A stretch of DNA of 64,000 nt, from contig NZ_JAWXRD010000040.1 of NCBI RefSeq assembly GCF_033843265.1, positions 434,001-498,000 on the forward strand, written 5' to 3'. Under the pieces are notes generated by a model. That model had not been told where the DNA came from, searched no databases, and saw only the letters and a program-made list of their open reading frames with translations. Below are positions 53,299-62,451 of the stretch, one piece after another (the first letter of the stretch is position 1; each line of letters starts with the position of its first letter). The DNA comes from Scandinavium lactucae. GTDB lineage: Bacteria; Pseudomonadota; Gammaproteobacteria; Enterobacterales; Enterobacteriaceae. Made by a program: the position numbers and the translations under genes.

Positions 53299-55899
53299 TT
53301 ATTTTTTCGCGACTTCTTGCCACTTACCGTCGATGAAGAAGGCAGACCAGCCGGTTGCTTTACCGTCTTTTTCCGAAGCCACATACTGCTGCTTGGTTTT
53401 ACGGCTGAAACGCACCATGGTCTTGTTGCCCTGCGGGTCTTCCTGCGGAGCATCCGCCAGATAGCGCAGTTTTTCCGGCAGGCGATCGCGGAAGCGGTAC
53501 AACTCTTCCACCAGCGGCGCGCGGGTCTCACGCGATTTCGGGAAGGTATTGGCAGCGAGGAACACGCCCGCCGCCCCGTCACGCAGAACGAAGTAGGCGT
53601 CTGATTTCTCGCAAGGCAGTTCTGGCAGCGGAACCGGATCTTCTTTCGGCGGAGCCACTTCACCGTTACGCAGGATCTTACGGGTATTTTTACAGTCGTC
53701 GTTGATGCACGCCATGTACTTACCAAAACGCCCCATTTTCAGGTGCATTTCAGAACCACACTTCTCACACTCAACGATCGGGCCGTCATAACCCTTGATA
53801 CGGAACTCACCTTCTTCGATTTCGTAGCCGTCGCAGGTTGGGTTATTACCGCAGACATGCAGCTTGCGCTTCGGATCGATAAGGTAGCTGTCCATCGCGG
53901 TGCCGCATTTGGCACAACGGCGCTTAGCTCGCAGCGCGTTGGTTTCCGCATCATCGCCTTCGAGCACGTTCAGCACTTCGTTTTCCGGCACCAGGTTAAT
54001 GGTGGTTTTACAACGCTCTTTCGGCGGTAACGCATAGCCGGAACAGCCCAGGAACACGCCGGTGCTGGCAGTACGAATGCCCATCTTACGACCACAGGTT
54101 GGGCAGTCGATGCTGGTAAGTATCATCGAGTTAGGCTGCATCCCGCCTTCTTCCGGATCCTTCTCAGCGGTTTCCAGCTGACGGGTAAAGTCGCCGAAGA
54201 AATCGTTCAGTACCTGTTTCCACTCGGCCTGATGGTTTGCGACCTGGTCGAGGCTGCTCTCCATCTGCGCGGTGAAGTCGTAGTTCATCAGCTCGCGGAA
54301 GTTGGCTTCGAGACGATCGGTGACGATTTCGCCCATTTTCTCGGCGTAGAAACGACGGTTTTCCGTACGAACATAGCCGCGATCCTGGATGGTCGAAATG
54401 ATCGACGCATAGGTAGACGGGCGGCCAATGCCACGTTTTTCGAGTTCTTTAACCAAAGACGCTTCGCTGAAACGCGCTGGCGGCTTGGTAAAGTGTTGCG
54501 CCGGAAGCAGTTCAACCAGTGCCAGCTCTTCACCTTTTTTAACCGGTGGCAGGGTGCGGTCTTCATCGCCTTTGCGCAGCGCAGGCATGACTTTCGTCCA
54601 GCCGTCGAAACGCAGGGTACGGCCACGCGCTTTCAGTTTGAAATCACCCGCGCCAACGGTCAGCGTGGTGGAATCGTACTGCGCCGGTGTCATCTGACAG
54701 GCCACAAACTGACGCCAAATCAGCTGATACAGCTTCTGCGCGTCGGCTTCCATATCTTTCAGCGACTCCGCCAGCACCGCGACATCAGAAGGACGAATCG
54801 CTTCGTGCGCTTCCTGAGAGTTCTCTTTGCTGGTGTACTGATTGGCGTTTTCTGGCAGATATTTCTTGCCGAAGTTATCGCCAATATAGTCGCGAACCAT
54901 GTTCACCGCGTCCTGGCTCAGGTTGGTAGAGTCAGTACGCATATAGGTGATGTAACCCGCTTCATACAGACGCTGGGCCATCATCATGGTTTTCTTCACG
55001 CCGTAACCGAGACGGGTACTTGCCGCCTGTTGCAGGGTGGAGGTAATGAACGGCGCGCCCGGCTTGCTGCTGGTTGGCTTATCTTCACGCTCAAGCACGG
55101 TGTAGCGTGCTTTTTCAAGCAGGCTAACGGCCGCCATGGTTTCGTCGCGGGTGACCGGACGGAACGGCTTGTCATTATGATGGCTGACTTCGAGCGGCAG
55201 AGCCTCGCCTGACGGCGTGGCGGTATTGGCGTCAATTTCCCAGAACTCTTCCGGGACGAACGCTTTAATTTCGCGTTCACGCTCAACTACCAGACGTACG
55301 GCAACCGACTGCACGCGTCCCGCAGACAGGCCACGGGCGATTTTTTTCCACAGCAGTGGAGAAACCATGTAACCCACCACGCGATCGACAAAGCGACGCG
55401 CCTGCTGAGCGTTAACACGGTCAATGTTCAGTTCGCCCGGCGTGTCAAACGCCTGACGAATTGCATTCTTGGTTATCTCGTTAAACACCACGCGGCTATA
55501 GCGCGAGTCATCACCACCTATCACTTCCCGCAGGTGCCATGCAATGGCTTCCCCTTCGCGGTCAAGGTCGGTTGCGAGATAGATGTGGTCAGCTTTTTCG
55601 GCTAACTGTTTGAGTTCAGCGACAACCTTTTCTTTGCCTGGCAGCACTTCATACTGGGCAGCCCAGTCGTGCCACGGATCCACGCCCATGCGGTTGACCA
55701 GCGCGCCGCGCTCATCTTTTTTCGGCTTTTTGGCCGGTTTGGCGGCGGTAGAGTCAGCGCTCTTTTTGCTTGCTGAGCCACTTGTCGGCAGATCGCGGAT
55801 ATGACCCACGCTGGATTTAACCACGTAGTCATTACCCAGATACTTATTGATCGTTTTGGCTTTTGCCGGGGACTCAACGATAACGAGAGCTTTACCCAT
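53299..55899 (-). CDS. topA: DNA topoisomerase I
   Basis: Type IA topoisomerase that relaxes negative supercoils, 866 aa (E. coli 865). The N-terminal TOPRIM domain has the acidic DLDREGE motif. The active-site Tyr is in ITYMRTDST (near residue 319). Three C-terminal four-cysteine zinc ribbons (CPTC, CAKC, CEKC) precede the ribbon-like tail. The ATG at 55899 (MGKALVIVES) is chosen over a GTG two codons upstream. Terminator at 53249. Confidence 0.98.
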   Translation of the reverse strand: MGKALVIVESPAKAKTINKYLGNDYVVKSSVGHIRDLPTSGSASKKSADSTAAKPAKKPKKDERGALVNRMGVDPWHDWAAQYEVLPGKEKVVAELKQLAEKADHIYLATDLDREGEAIAWHLREVIGGDDSRYSRVVFNEITKNAIRQAFDTPGELNIDRVNAQQARRFVDRVVGYMVSPLLWKKIARGLSAGRVQSVAVRLVVEREREIKAFVPEEFWEIDANTATPSGEALPLEVSHHNDKPFRPVTRDETMAAVSLLEKARYTVLEREDKPTSSKPGAPFITSTLQQAASTRLGYGVKKTMMMAQRLYEAGYITYMRTDSTNLSQDAVNMVRDYIGDNFGKKYLPENANQYTSKENSQEAHEAIRPSDVAVLAESLKDMEADAQKLYQLIWRQFVACQMTPAQYDSTTLTVGAGDFKLKARGRTLRFDGWTKVMPALRKGDEDRTLPPVKKGEELALVELLPAQHFTKPPARFSEASLVKELEKRGIGRPSTYASIISTIQDRGYVRTENRRFYAEKMGEIVTDRLEANFRELMNYDFTAQMESSLDQVANHQAEWKQVLNDFFGDFTRQLETAEKDPEEGGMQPNSMILTSIDCPTCGRKMGIRTASTGVFLGCSGYALPPKERCKTTINLVPENEVLNVLEGDDAETNALRAKRRCAKCGTAMDSYLIDPKRKLHVCGNNPTCDGYEIEEGEFRIKGYDGPIVECEKCGSEMHLKMGRFGKYMACINDDCKNTRKILRNGEVAPPKEDPVPLPELPCEKSDAYFVLRDGAAGVFLAANTFPKSRETRAPLVEELYRFRDRLPEKLRYLADAPQEDPQGNKTMVRFSRKTKQQYVASEKDGKATGWSAFFIDGKWQEVAKK

Positions 55900-56325
55900 A
55901 TTCACCTTTACCTAATTTGATTCTTCCAGGAATACACACCCATCCCAAAAGGATGCGGCGCATATATCGCACTTGAATTCACCTTCCACTGGCGACGTGC
56001 CTAAATCTTGTGGCGGCGTCAATGGATATCAACCCCTTCTCTGGCCTGGCCCCAGAAGCCTGAGTCAGAGGATTGAGTTTGCTGGCCTTTTCCTGCCAGG
56101 TGGTATAGCACGAAGAATTTTCGGTCGAATGTCAAGCAAATCTGTTGCCAGATTGCGAAAGCGTCACACTGTACCTGATAAAATCCGTTACGCAACTTTA
56201 TTAGCATGCAAAAGCAATTCCTGCCAGCAGACGGCCCTGCGCGATGTCCTTGTCTTTCACAGGGAAAATTTGCCCGTATGGCACTCGCGGCGTAGACTAT
56301 TGGCAGTGTTTTAGAGGAGTCAGAG
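55900..56325. promoter_or_regulatory. Divergent promoter region topA / yciN
   Basis: Gap of 426 bp with no gene seen. On the minus strand TTGCGT, 16 bases, TACAGT (around 56164-56191) is a possible topA promoter. E. coli topA has several promoters here. yciN has AGAGGAG before its ATG. No other structure is obvious. Confidence 0.4.
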
Positions 56326-56577
56326 ATGCAAGAACCATCCCAACCAATTGACAAGCAGTCCTTACTGGCAGAAGCCAACCGCCTTATTCGTGACCACGAC
56401 GACACCATGAAAGGTATCGAGGCCACCGACGTCACACAGCGTAACGGCGTGCTGGTCTTCAGCGGCGAATTCTATCTCGATGAGCAAGGTTTACCGACGG
56501 CGAAAAGCACGGCGGTATTCAATATGTTCAAATACCTCGCTCACCAGCTGTCGGAAAAATACCACCTGGTAGATTAA
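56326..56577 (+). CDS. yciN: Conserved small protein YciN
   Basis: 83-aa soluble protein as in E. coli, with the conserved core GIEATDVTQRNGVLVFSGEF and AKSTAVFNMFKYLAHQLSEK. The function is unknown. AGAGGAG ribosome-binding site. A strong shared terminator lies after the stop. Confidence 0.95.
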   Translation: MQEPSQPIDKQSLLAEANRLIRDHDDTMKGIEATDVTQRNGVLVFSGEFYLDEQGLPTAKSTAVFNMFKYLAHQLSEKYHLVD

Positions 56578-56604
56578 AAAAATGCGAGGCTTCGGCCTCG
56601 CATT
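56576..56604. terminator. Bidirectional terminator between yciN and sohB
   Basis: Perfect 10-bp stem AATGCGAGGC / GCCTCGCATT with a stable TTCG loop. An A-run on the left gives a U-tract for sohB. Confidence 0.85.
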
Positions 56605-56608
56605 TCGT

Positions 56609-57655
56609 TTACATCATCGGTTTTTGCCCGCGCTGCCACCAGCGCATCAGCAGATGGTCAGCGCTTTCGGCGGCGCTACCGGTAAAACGGTCCATCAGTT
56701 TCTTGCGTTGCAGATAACGCACGTTTAACACCTCGTGACCCTCCATCAGCCCCAGCAGCAGATCGTCACTGGTGCCGATTTCATCGACCAGTCCTTTTTC
56801 CAGCGCCTGCTGTCCGTACCAGTGTTCGCCGGTCGCCACCTGGTCAATGTCCAGTTGCGGACGCATTTGATGCACAAAGTCCTTAAACAGATGATGCGTC
56901 TCGTTGAGGTCTTCGCGGAATTTCTGCCGTCCTTCTTCGGTATTCTCGCCGAGCAGCGTCAAGGTGCGCTTATATTGCCCCGCGGTATGCAGCTCGATGT
57001 CGATGTCCTTATTTTTCAGGAATCGGTGGAAGTTAGGGATTTGCGCCACTACGCCTATCGAACCGATAATCGCAAAGGGTGCGGAGACAATTCGGTTGCC
57101 AACGCAGGCCATCATGTAGCCGCCGCTGGCCGCGACTTTATCGACCGCGATGGTCAGCGGGATATTTTTATCGCGCAGGCGCTGGAGCTGTGACGCCGCC
57201 AGACCGTAGCCGTGTACCACGCCGCCAGGGCTTTCCAGCCGCAGCACCACCTGATCCTGCGGCTTAATCACCGCCAGCACCGCCGTCACTTCTTCACGCA
57301 GCGCAGTCACCTCATGGGCGTCCATGCTGCCTTTGAAATCCAGCACCCAGACTTTTGGTTTATCACCAGATGCCGTTACCCCCTTCTTCGCATTGGCTTT
57401 GGCATTTTTTGCCTCAAGCTTGTGCTTTTTCTTCTGCGCTTTGTGCCAGAGTTTTTGCTGTGGGCCATCCAACAGCGCCACGCTCATGTCATCCTGCATC
57501 TCTTTATATTGTTCACTGAGATTGGTGATCCGCAGCTCTCCGCGCTGCCGCTTACGTTGGGTAAGATTCACGATAAGCGTAGCAACCACCGCAATCGCGA
57601 CCACAATCGTGGCGATTTTCGCCAAAAACAACCCATATTGAGAAAGTAGTTCCAC
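56609..57655 (-). CDS. sohB: SohB inner-membrane peptidase (S49 family)
   Basis: Signal-peptide-peptidase-like serine protease, 348 aa (E. coli 349). An N-terminal membrane anchor (about 5-30) precedes a charged linker and an S49 domain with the Ser nucleophile in KVAASGGYMM and the general-base Lys in GQYKRTLT. The GTG at 57655 has AGGTGG six bases upstream and gives the E. coli N-terminus; a 387-aa reading is rejected. Confidence 0.95.
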   Translation of the reverse strand: MELLSQYGLFLAKIATIVVAIAVVATLIVNLTQRKRQRGELRITNLSEQYKEMQDDMSVALLDGPQQKLWHKAQKKKHKLEAKNAKANAKKGVTASGDKPKVWVLDFKGSMDAHEVTALREEVTAVLAVIKPQDQVVLRLESPGGVVHGYGLAASQLQRLRDKNIPLTIAVDKVAASGGYMMACVGNRIVSAPFAIIGSIGVVAQIPNFHRFLKNKDIDIELHTAGQYKRTLTLLGENTEEGRQKFREDLNETHHLFKDFVHQMRPQLDIDQVATGEHWYGQQALEKGLVDEIGTSDDLLLGLMEGHEVLNVRYLQRKKLMDRFTGSAAESADHLLMRWWQRGQKPMM

Positions 57656-57917
57656 GCTTCCACCTTGAAAAGAATCACTCGGATATCGCGCACAGTGTAC
57701 AACAGCCCAAACGGTGCGTCTCCCGCCTGAATTGTACGCTGCGAGCACGCTTCCCGTTTTTTTCTCCATCAATGAAATGATTGCAAAATGTTAATTCTGA
57801 ACAGGCTTTCCGCCTGGCTGATTGAAATACCTCGCCGTTTAGGGCATAAAGCCGAAAAGCGAACAAACAGAAGCAGAACAGTAACGTGGCGCAACGAAGT
57901 GCTACAGGAGACAGGCC

Positions 57918-58676
57918 GTGCATTATCAACCACAGCGTGATTTGCTACAAAACCGCATCATTCTGGTCACAGGGGCCAGCGATGGTATCGGACGCGAAGC
58001 CGCCCTGACCTACGCCCGCTATGGCGCGAGCGTCATCCTTGTCGGTCGCAACGAAGACAAACTGCGGGCCGTCGCCCAGCAGATCCAACAGGAAGGCGGC
58101 CTTGCGTCGCAGTGGTTTATTCTCGATTTACTCACCTGCACGCCAGAGGCATGTCAGCAGCTGGCGCAAAAAATCAGCATTCATTATCCGCGTCTCGATG
58201 GCGTGCTGCATAACGCCGGGCTGTTAGGGGATGTTGTGCCAATGGATCAGCAAAAAATTGATGTCTGGCAGGATGTGATGCAGGTGAACGTCAACGGGAC
58301 GTTCATGCTCACTCAGGCACTTCTTCCTTTATTACTCAAGTCCGATTCCGGCTCACTGGTCTTCACCTCCTCCAGCGTAGGTCAGCAAGGGCGTGCCCAC
58401 TGGGGTGCCTATGCGGTGTCTAAATTCGCCACCGAGGGCATGATGCAGGTACTGGCGGAAGAGTATCAGGGCCAGCTACGGGTGAACTGCATTAACCCAG
58501 GCGGCACCCGCACCGGGATGCGCGCCAACGCATTCCCGACGGAAGATCCGCAGAAACTGAAAACCCCTGCCGATATCATGCCGCTGTATCTGTGGCTGAT
58601 GGGCGACGACAGCCGTCGCAAAACCGGGACCACCTTTGATGCCCAGCCGGGCCGTAAACCAGGAATTTCGCAATGA
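57918..58676 (+). CDS. yciK: Short-chain dehydrogenase YciK
   Basis: SDR-family oxidoreductase, 252 aa as in E. coli, with NAD(P)-binding TGASDGIGRE, NNAG-like HNAG, and catalytic Ser/Tyr/Lys in SSSVGQQGRAHWGAYAVSKF. The substrate is not known. The start is GTG with AGGAG eight bases upstream. It overlaps btuR by ATGA. Confidence 0.93.
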   Translation: MHYQPQRDLLQNRIILVTGASDGIGREAALTYARYGASVILVGRNEDKLRAVAQQIQQEGGLASQWFILDLLTCTPEACQQLAQKISIHYPRLDGVLHNAGLLGDVVPMDQQKIDVWQDVMQVNVNGTFMLTQALLPLLLKSDSGSLVFTSSSVGQQGRAHWGAYAVSKFATEGMMQVLAEEYQGQLRVNCINPGGTRTGMRANAFPTEDPQKLKTPADIMPLYLWLMGDDSRRKTGTTFDAQPGRKPGISQ

Positions 58677-59263
58677 GTGACTCCCGTCATCAGGAACGCC
58701 AGCAGCGACTGAAAGAGAAAGTAGACGCCCGCGTGGCCGAGGCCCAGGAGGAGCGCGGCATTCTGCTGGTGCTCACCGGAAACGGTAAAGGAAAAACCAC
58801 CGCAGCGTTTGGCACAGCCACGCGCGCCGTCGGTCACGGTAAGAAAGTCGGGGTCATCCAGTTTATCAAAGGCGAATGGCCGAACGGCGAGCGCAACCTG
58901 CTGGAGCCGCACGGCGTCGAATTTCAGGTGATGGCCACCGGATTTACATGGAATACGCAGGATAAAGAAGGTGATACCGCCGCCTGTCTGTCGGTCTGGC
59001 AACATGCGAAGCTCATGATGGCGGACGACACGCTGGATATGGTTATCCTCGACGAGTTGACCTATATGGTGGCTTACGACTATTTACCGCTCGAAGAGGT
59101 GCTCACCGCGCTGCGTACACGCCCGGCACACCAAACGGTGATCATCACCGGTCGCGGCTGTCATCGGGATATTCTGGAGATGGCGGATACGGTGAGCGAA
59201 CTGCGCCCGGTGAAGCACGCCTTTGATGCGGGGATTAAAGCTCAGCTCGGTATCGACTATTAA
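58673..59263 (+). CDS. btuR: Cob(I)alamin adenosyltransferase BtuR (CobA)
   Basis: Transfers the adenosyl group of ATP to corrinoids, giving adenosylcobalamin or its precursors. The product is 196 aa as in E. coli. P-loop GNGKGKTT is at residues 36-43, followed by VILDELTY. It is coupled to yciK and ends at a bidirectional terminator. Confidence 0.97.
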   Translation: MSDSRHQERQQRLKEKVDARVAEAQEERGILLVLTGNGKGKTTAAFGTATRAVGHGKKVGVIQFIKGEWPNGERNLLEPHGVEFQVMATGFTWNTQDKEGDTAACLSVWQHAKLMMADDTLDMVILDELTYMVAYDYLPLEEVLTALRTRPAHQTVIITGRGCHRDILEMADTVSELRPVKHAFDAGIKAQLGIDY

Positions 59264-59286
59264 AAAAGGCCCCTCGGGGCCTTTTT
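59263..59286. terminator. Bidirectional terminator between btuR and rluB
   Basis: Perfect 10-bp stem AAAAAGGCCC / GGGCCTTTTT with loop CTCG. Confidence 0.85.
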
Positions 59287-59290
59287 CGTA

Positions 59291-60202
59291 TTACGAACCG
59301 CTGCCGTTGTTACGGCTGCTGGAGCGGCGTGCGCTGCCGCCGCCCTTCGGCTTGGCGGGTTTAGCGCCCACCTGAGTGTGGCGTTTCACCGCGCGGCGGA
59401 TCTGGTTCGCCTTCATGCGGCGACGATCTTTTTCTACCGCCACTTTCGATTCGGTTTCCGGCTTCAGTTCCACCAGCTCGCGCAGATAGTTGGTCTGGGC
59501 CAGATCCAGTTCGGTGTAACCACCGCGTGGCAGGCCTTTCGGCAGAGGGATATCGCCGTAGCGAACACGAATCAGACGGCTCACCTGCACGCCAACCGCT
59601 TCCCACAGACGACGCACTTCGCGGTTACGCCCTTCGGTCAGGGTCACGTTGTACCACTGGTTGATACCTTCCCCACCGGTAAATTTGATGGTTTTGAACG
59701 CCGCCGGGCCATCTTCCAGCTGCACGCCACGCGACAGCTGACGGACTTTGTTGTCGTCGACTTCACCAAACACGCGCACGGCGTATTCACGCTCAACTTC
59801 ACGGCTCGGGTGCATCAGGCGATTCGCCAGCTCCCCGTCGGTGGTAAACAGCAACAGACCGCAGGTATTCACGTCCAGACGGCCAACGGCAATCCAGCGC
59901 GCACCGCGCAGTTTAGGCAGACGGTCAAATACCGTCGGACGCCCTTCCGGGTCGCTACGGGTACACAATTCGCCTTCTGGTTTGTAATACGCCAGCACGC
60001 GGCAAATCTGTTCCACGGATTCTTTAACGGAAATCAGGTGTCCGTCGATACGAATTTTAAGCCCGGGGATAACTTCAACACGATCGCCCAGCGTGGCGAC
60101 TTTGCCATCAACGCTGACGCGACCTGCCTGAATCATAGTTTCAATTTCACGGCGGGAGCCGTGGCCGGCACGGGCCAGCACTTTCTGTAATTTCTCGCTC
60201 AT
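59291..60202 (-). CDS. rluB: 23S rRNA pseudouridine(2605) synthase RluB
   Basis: RsuA-family pseudouridine synthase, 303 aa (E. coli 291). An S4 domain is at about 1-60. The catalytic Asp110 is in GRLDVNTCGLL, and the motif RNREVRRLWEAVG is present. The C-terminal tail is basic with Gly/Ser/Asn repeats and somewhat longer than in E. coli. The ATG at 60202 has AGGA upstream; a longer reading is rejected. Confidence 0.96.
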   Translation of the reverse strand: MSEKLQKVLARAGHGSRREIETMIQAGRVSVDGKVATLGDRVEVIPGLKIRIDGHLISVKESVEQICRVLAYYKPEGELCTRSDPEGRPTVFDRLPKLRGARWIAVGRLDVNTCGLLLFTTDGELANRLMHPSREVEREYAVRVFGEVDDNKVRQLSRGVQLEDGPAAFKTIKFTGGEGINQWYNVTLTEGRNREVRRLWEAVGVQVSRLIRVRYGDIPLPKGLPRGGYTELDLAQTNYLRELVELKPETESKVAVEKDRRRMKANQIRRAVKRHTQVGAKPAKPKGGGSARRSSSRNNGSGS

Positions 60203-60471
60203 CGAGCATCCTTTAGGTGTCGCCTTCCCAGGCGTCTGGTATACATGCAAAATCAACTCGTTAGACAACTCTTAACGCATTGACAGAACTCATTCCCGGC
60301 TGCAATTGAACACTTTTCAACCAATGCAGCGCTACGTGACCGCACATCTTACATGAATTTTAGGGTAAATGATTCATCTCGTTAAGCTTCAACCTACCTT
60401 AAACGAGAGGAACTTTACCTGCTAAATATTCATGCTAATAATGTTTGTCTCGATTTATCCGGAGTTGCTCA

Positions 60472-61326
60472 ATGAAAGACGCCGATGAAAGACCCCATTC
60501 TGACAGCTGGCTAACTCTTCAACACGATGCCGACACCGGGATAGAAAGCGTCTGCGCGCACTTTAAAGGCCATGCCTACGATCCGCATGACCATGACGAA
60601 GTGCTGATAGGCGTTACGCACCAGGGCTTACAGCGCTTTCACTGCCACCGGGCGCTGCACACCAGCACGCCGGGCCGGGCGATTTTGATTGAGCCAGGAG
60701 CGGTCCATGACGGACATGCTCCCGATGCACAGGGCTTTACCTATTCGATGCTGTACATCCCGCAGCGCTGGCTTGCCGGAATGATGGACGCGCGTGGGTT
60801 GGGCGATATTTCGGGCCTGCAATCGGCCTTTCGTCACACGCTGACCGACGATGACCGGCTGACCCATGCCATTGGGCAAAGCGTCTTTGCTATCCATCAT
60901 CAGGAAGGCAAGCTCGCCCGGGATCAGAGCCTCGACCACCTGCTGTCGCTGCTATCCCGGCATATCCGCCCTGCACCGACGTCCACCCTGAGTGACTCTC
61001 AGCGTCAGATGTATCAGGTCCGGGATTATCTGCATGACCGGATGGGGAGCGACATTGGGCTGGACGAACTTGCCGCCTGGGCAGGACTCGATCGCTTTCG
61101 CCTCAGCCGTCAGTTCAAGAAGACGTTCGGCCTGAGCCCTCATGCCTGGCTGGTGCGCCTGCGCTTACGTACCGCGCGGATGCTACTGGCCAAAGGTCAG
61201 GATCCGGCGCAGGTTGCCCTGCTGGTTGGATTTTCTGACCAAAGCCATATGGGTCGCTGGTTCCAGCGCGCCTATCGCCTCTCTCCGGCGGCTTATCAGC
61301 GCCAGTGCACAAACGTTCTATATTAA
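60472..61326 (+). CDS. AraC-family regulator next to a DUF2000 gene
   Basis: Regulator of 284 aa. An N-terminal cupin domain has a His-rich motif (DPHDHDEVLIG) typical of AraC sensors. A C-terminal double HTH is at about 187-284 (GLDELAAWAGLDRFRLSRQF and the second helix SDQSHMGRWFQRAYRLSPAA). The ATG at 60472 has GGAG eight bases upstream; an in-frame start 9 codons earlier is less likely. It sits where E. coli has yciQ. The tandem DUF2000 gene follows 51 bp later and may be its target. Ligand unknown. Confidence 0.8.
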   Translation: MKDADERPHSDSWLTLQHDADTGIESVCAHFKGHAYDPHDHDEVLIGVTHQGLQRFHCHRALHTSTPGRAILIEPGAVHDGHAPDAQGFTYSMLYIPQRWLAGMMDARGLGDISGLQSAFRHTLTDDDRLTHAIGQSVFAIHHQEGKLARDQSLDHLLSLLSRHIRPAPTSTLSDSQRQMYQVRDYLHDRMGSDIGLDELAAWAGLDRFRLSRQFKKTFGLSPHAWLVRLRLRTARMLLAKGQDPAQVALLVGFSDQSHMGRWFQRAYRLSPAAYQRQCTNVLY

Positions 61327-61377
61327 AAAACGCCCCTCTCCGATGCTGTCCCTCTGCAACATGACTGGAGAACACCT

Positions 61378-61788
61378 GTGATTTTTGATACTAAAAATGC
61401 GCTGATCGTGCGCAATGATTTAGCCCCGTGGCAACGTCTTAACGTCGTCGCCTTCCTCGCCACGGGCATTACTTCCGGTGCACCTGAAATTTTAGGCCAG
61501 CCCTACGTCGATAGCCTCGGTCGCCAGTACGGCAAACTGGCCGGAGAGCCAATGCGAATATTTGAAGCTGACCTGGCGGCGCTGCAAAAAGCGCATGGCA
61601 AAGGGCTGGAGCGTGAATTGACGCTGACGCCTTATGTGGAAGCAATGTTTGCCACGGGCCACGATGCGGCTAATCGGGAGGTATTTCTGGCAGAAGATGC
61701 CAATAACCTGAACCTGGTGGGGCTGGCGATTCGCGGCCCTAAAAAGGCGGTCGATAAGGTGATTAAGGGGCTGAAACTGCATCCCTGA
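61378..61788 (+). CDS. DUF2000 family protein
   Basis: 136-aa soluble protein of the DUF2000 family, which has a peptidyl-tRNA-hydrolase-2-like fold but no proven activity. The N-terminus has the family-type stretch NVVAFLATGIT, and the centre and end have EPMRIFEADLAAL and NLNLVGLAIRGPKKAVDKVI. The start is GTG with GGAG eight bases upstream. It pairs with the AraC-type regulator upstream. Confidence 0.75.
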   Translation: MIFDTKNALIVRNDLAPWQRLNVVAFLATGITSGAPEILGQPYVDSLGRQYGKLAGEPMRIFEADLAALQKAHGKGLERELTLTPYVEAMFATGHDAANREVFLAEDANNLNLVGLAIRGPKKAVDKVIKGLKLHP

Positions 61789-61830
61789 ATAAAGAAGTGG
61801 GGAATGGCGAGAGCCGCCATTCCCAGCGAT

Positions 61831-62451
61831 TTACAGGAACGGCTTCACATCACCAACGCCTTCGCGCAGCACCACCGGTGCATCTTCGGTGATATCAATC
61901 ACCGTGGTCGGCTGCTGGCCGAGATAGCCACCGTGAATGATCAGGTCCACCTGCTTCTCCAGACGATCTTTGATCTCTTCCGGATCGGACTCGGTAAAGT
62001 CACTGCCCGGCAGCATCAATGAAGTTGACAGCATCGGCTCCCCAAGCGCTTCGAGCAGCATCTGCGCAATCGGGTTCGACGGCACGCGCATCCCGATGGT
62101 TTTACGCTTTTCCTGCAACAGACGGCGCGGCACTTCTTTAGTCCCTTTCAGGATAAACGTGTAGTTGCCGGGGGTGTTGTTCTTGATCAGACGAAACGCC
62201 ACGTTATCAACATAGGCGTAGGTCGACAGCTCCGACAGGTCGCGGCACATCAGGGTAAAGTTATGCCCGTCTGGCAGATGGCGAATGCGGCAAATCCGCT
62301 CCATCGCGCCCTTGTCTTCAATTTTGCAGCCGAGTGCATAACCGGAATCAGTGGGATAGACGATAACGCCGCCCTTACGCACGATTTCTACCGCCTGATT
62401 AATCAGACGCTGCTGCGGGTTTTCCGGGTGAACATAAAAAAACTGACTCAT
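61831..62451 (-). CDS. yciO: YrdC/Sua5-type protein YciO
   Basis: Paralogue of the threonylcarbamoyl-AMP synthases TsaC/Sua5, 206 aa as in E. coli. It has the nucleotide-binding YrdC fold, with VYPTDSGYALGCK and RVPSNPIA. Its own role is uncertain. Its ATG overlaps the rnm stop as ATGA, so the two are coupled. Confidence 0.94.
   Translation of the reverse strand: MSQFFYVHPENPQQRLINQAVEIVRKGGVIVYPTDSGYALGCKIEDKGAMERICRIRHLPDGHNFTLMCRDLSELSTYAYVDNVAFRLIKNNTPGNYTFILKGTKEVPRRLLQEKRKTIGMRVPSNPIAQMLLEALGEPMLSTSLMLPGSDFTESDPEEIKDRLEKQVDLIIHGGYLGQQPTTVIDITEDAPVVLREGVGDVKPFL

Noticed and set aside
54232..55212. 326-codon open frame on the plus strand
   Set aside because: Antisense to topA, which is complete.
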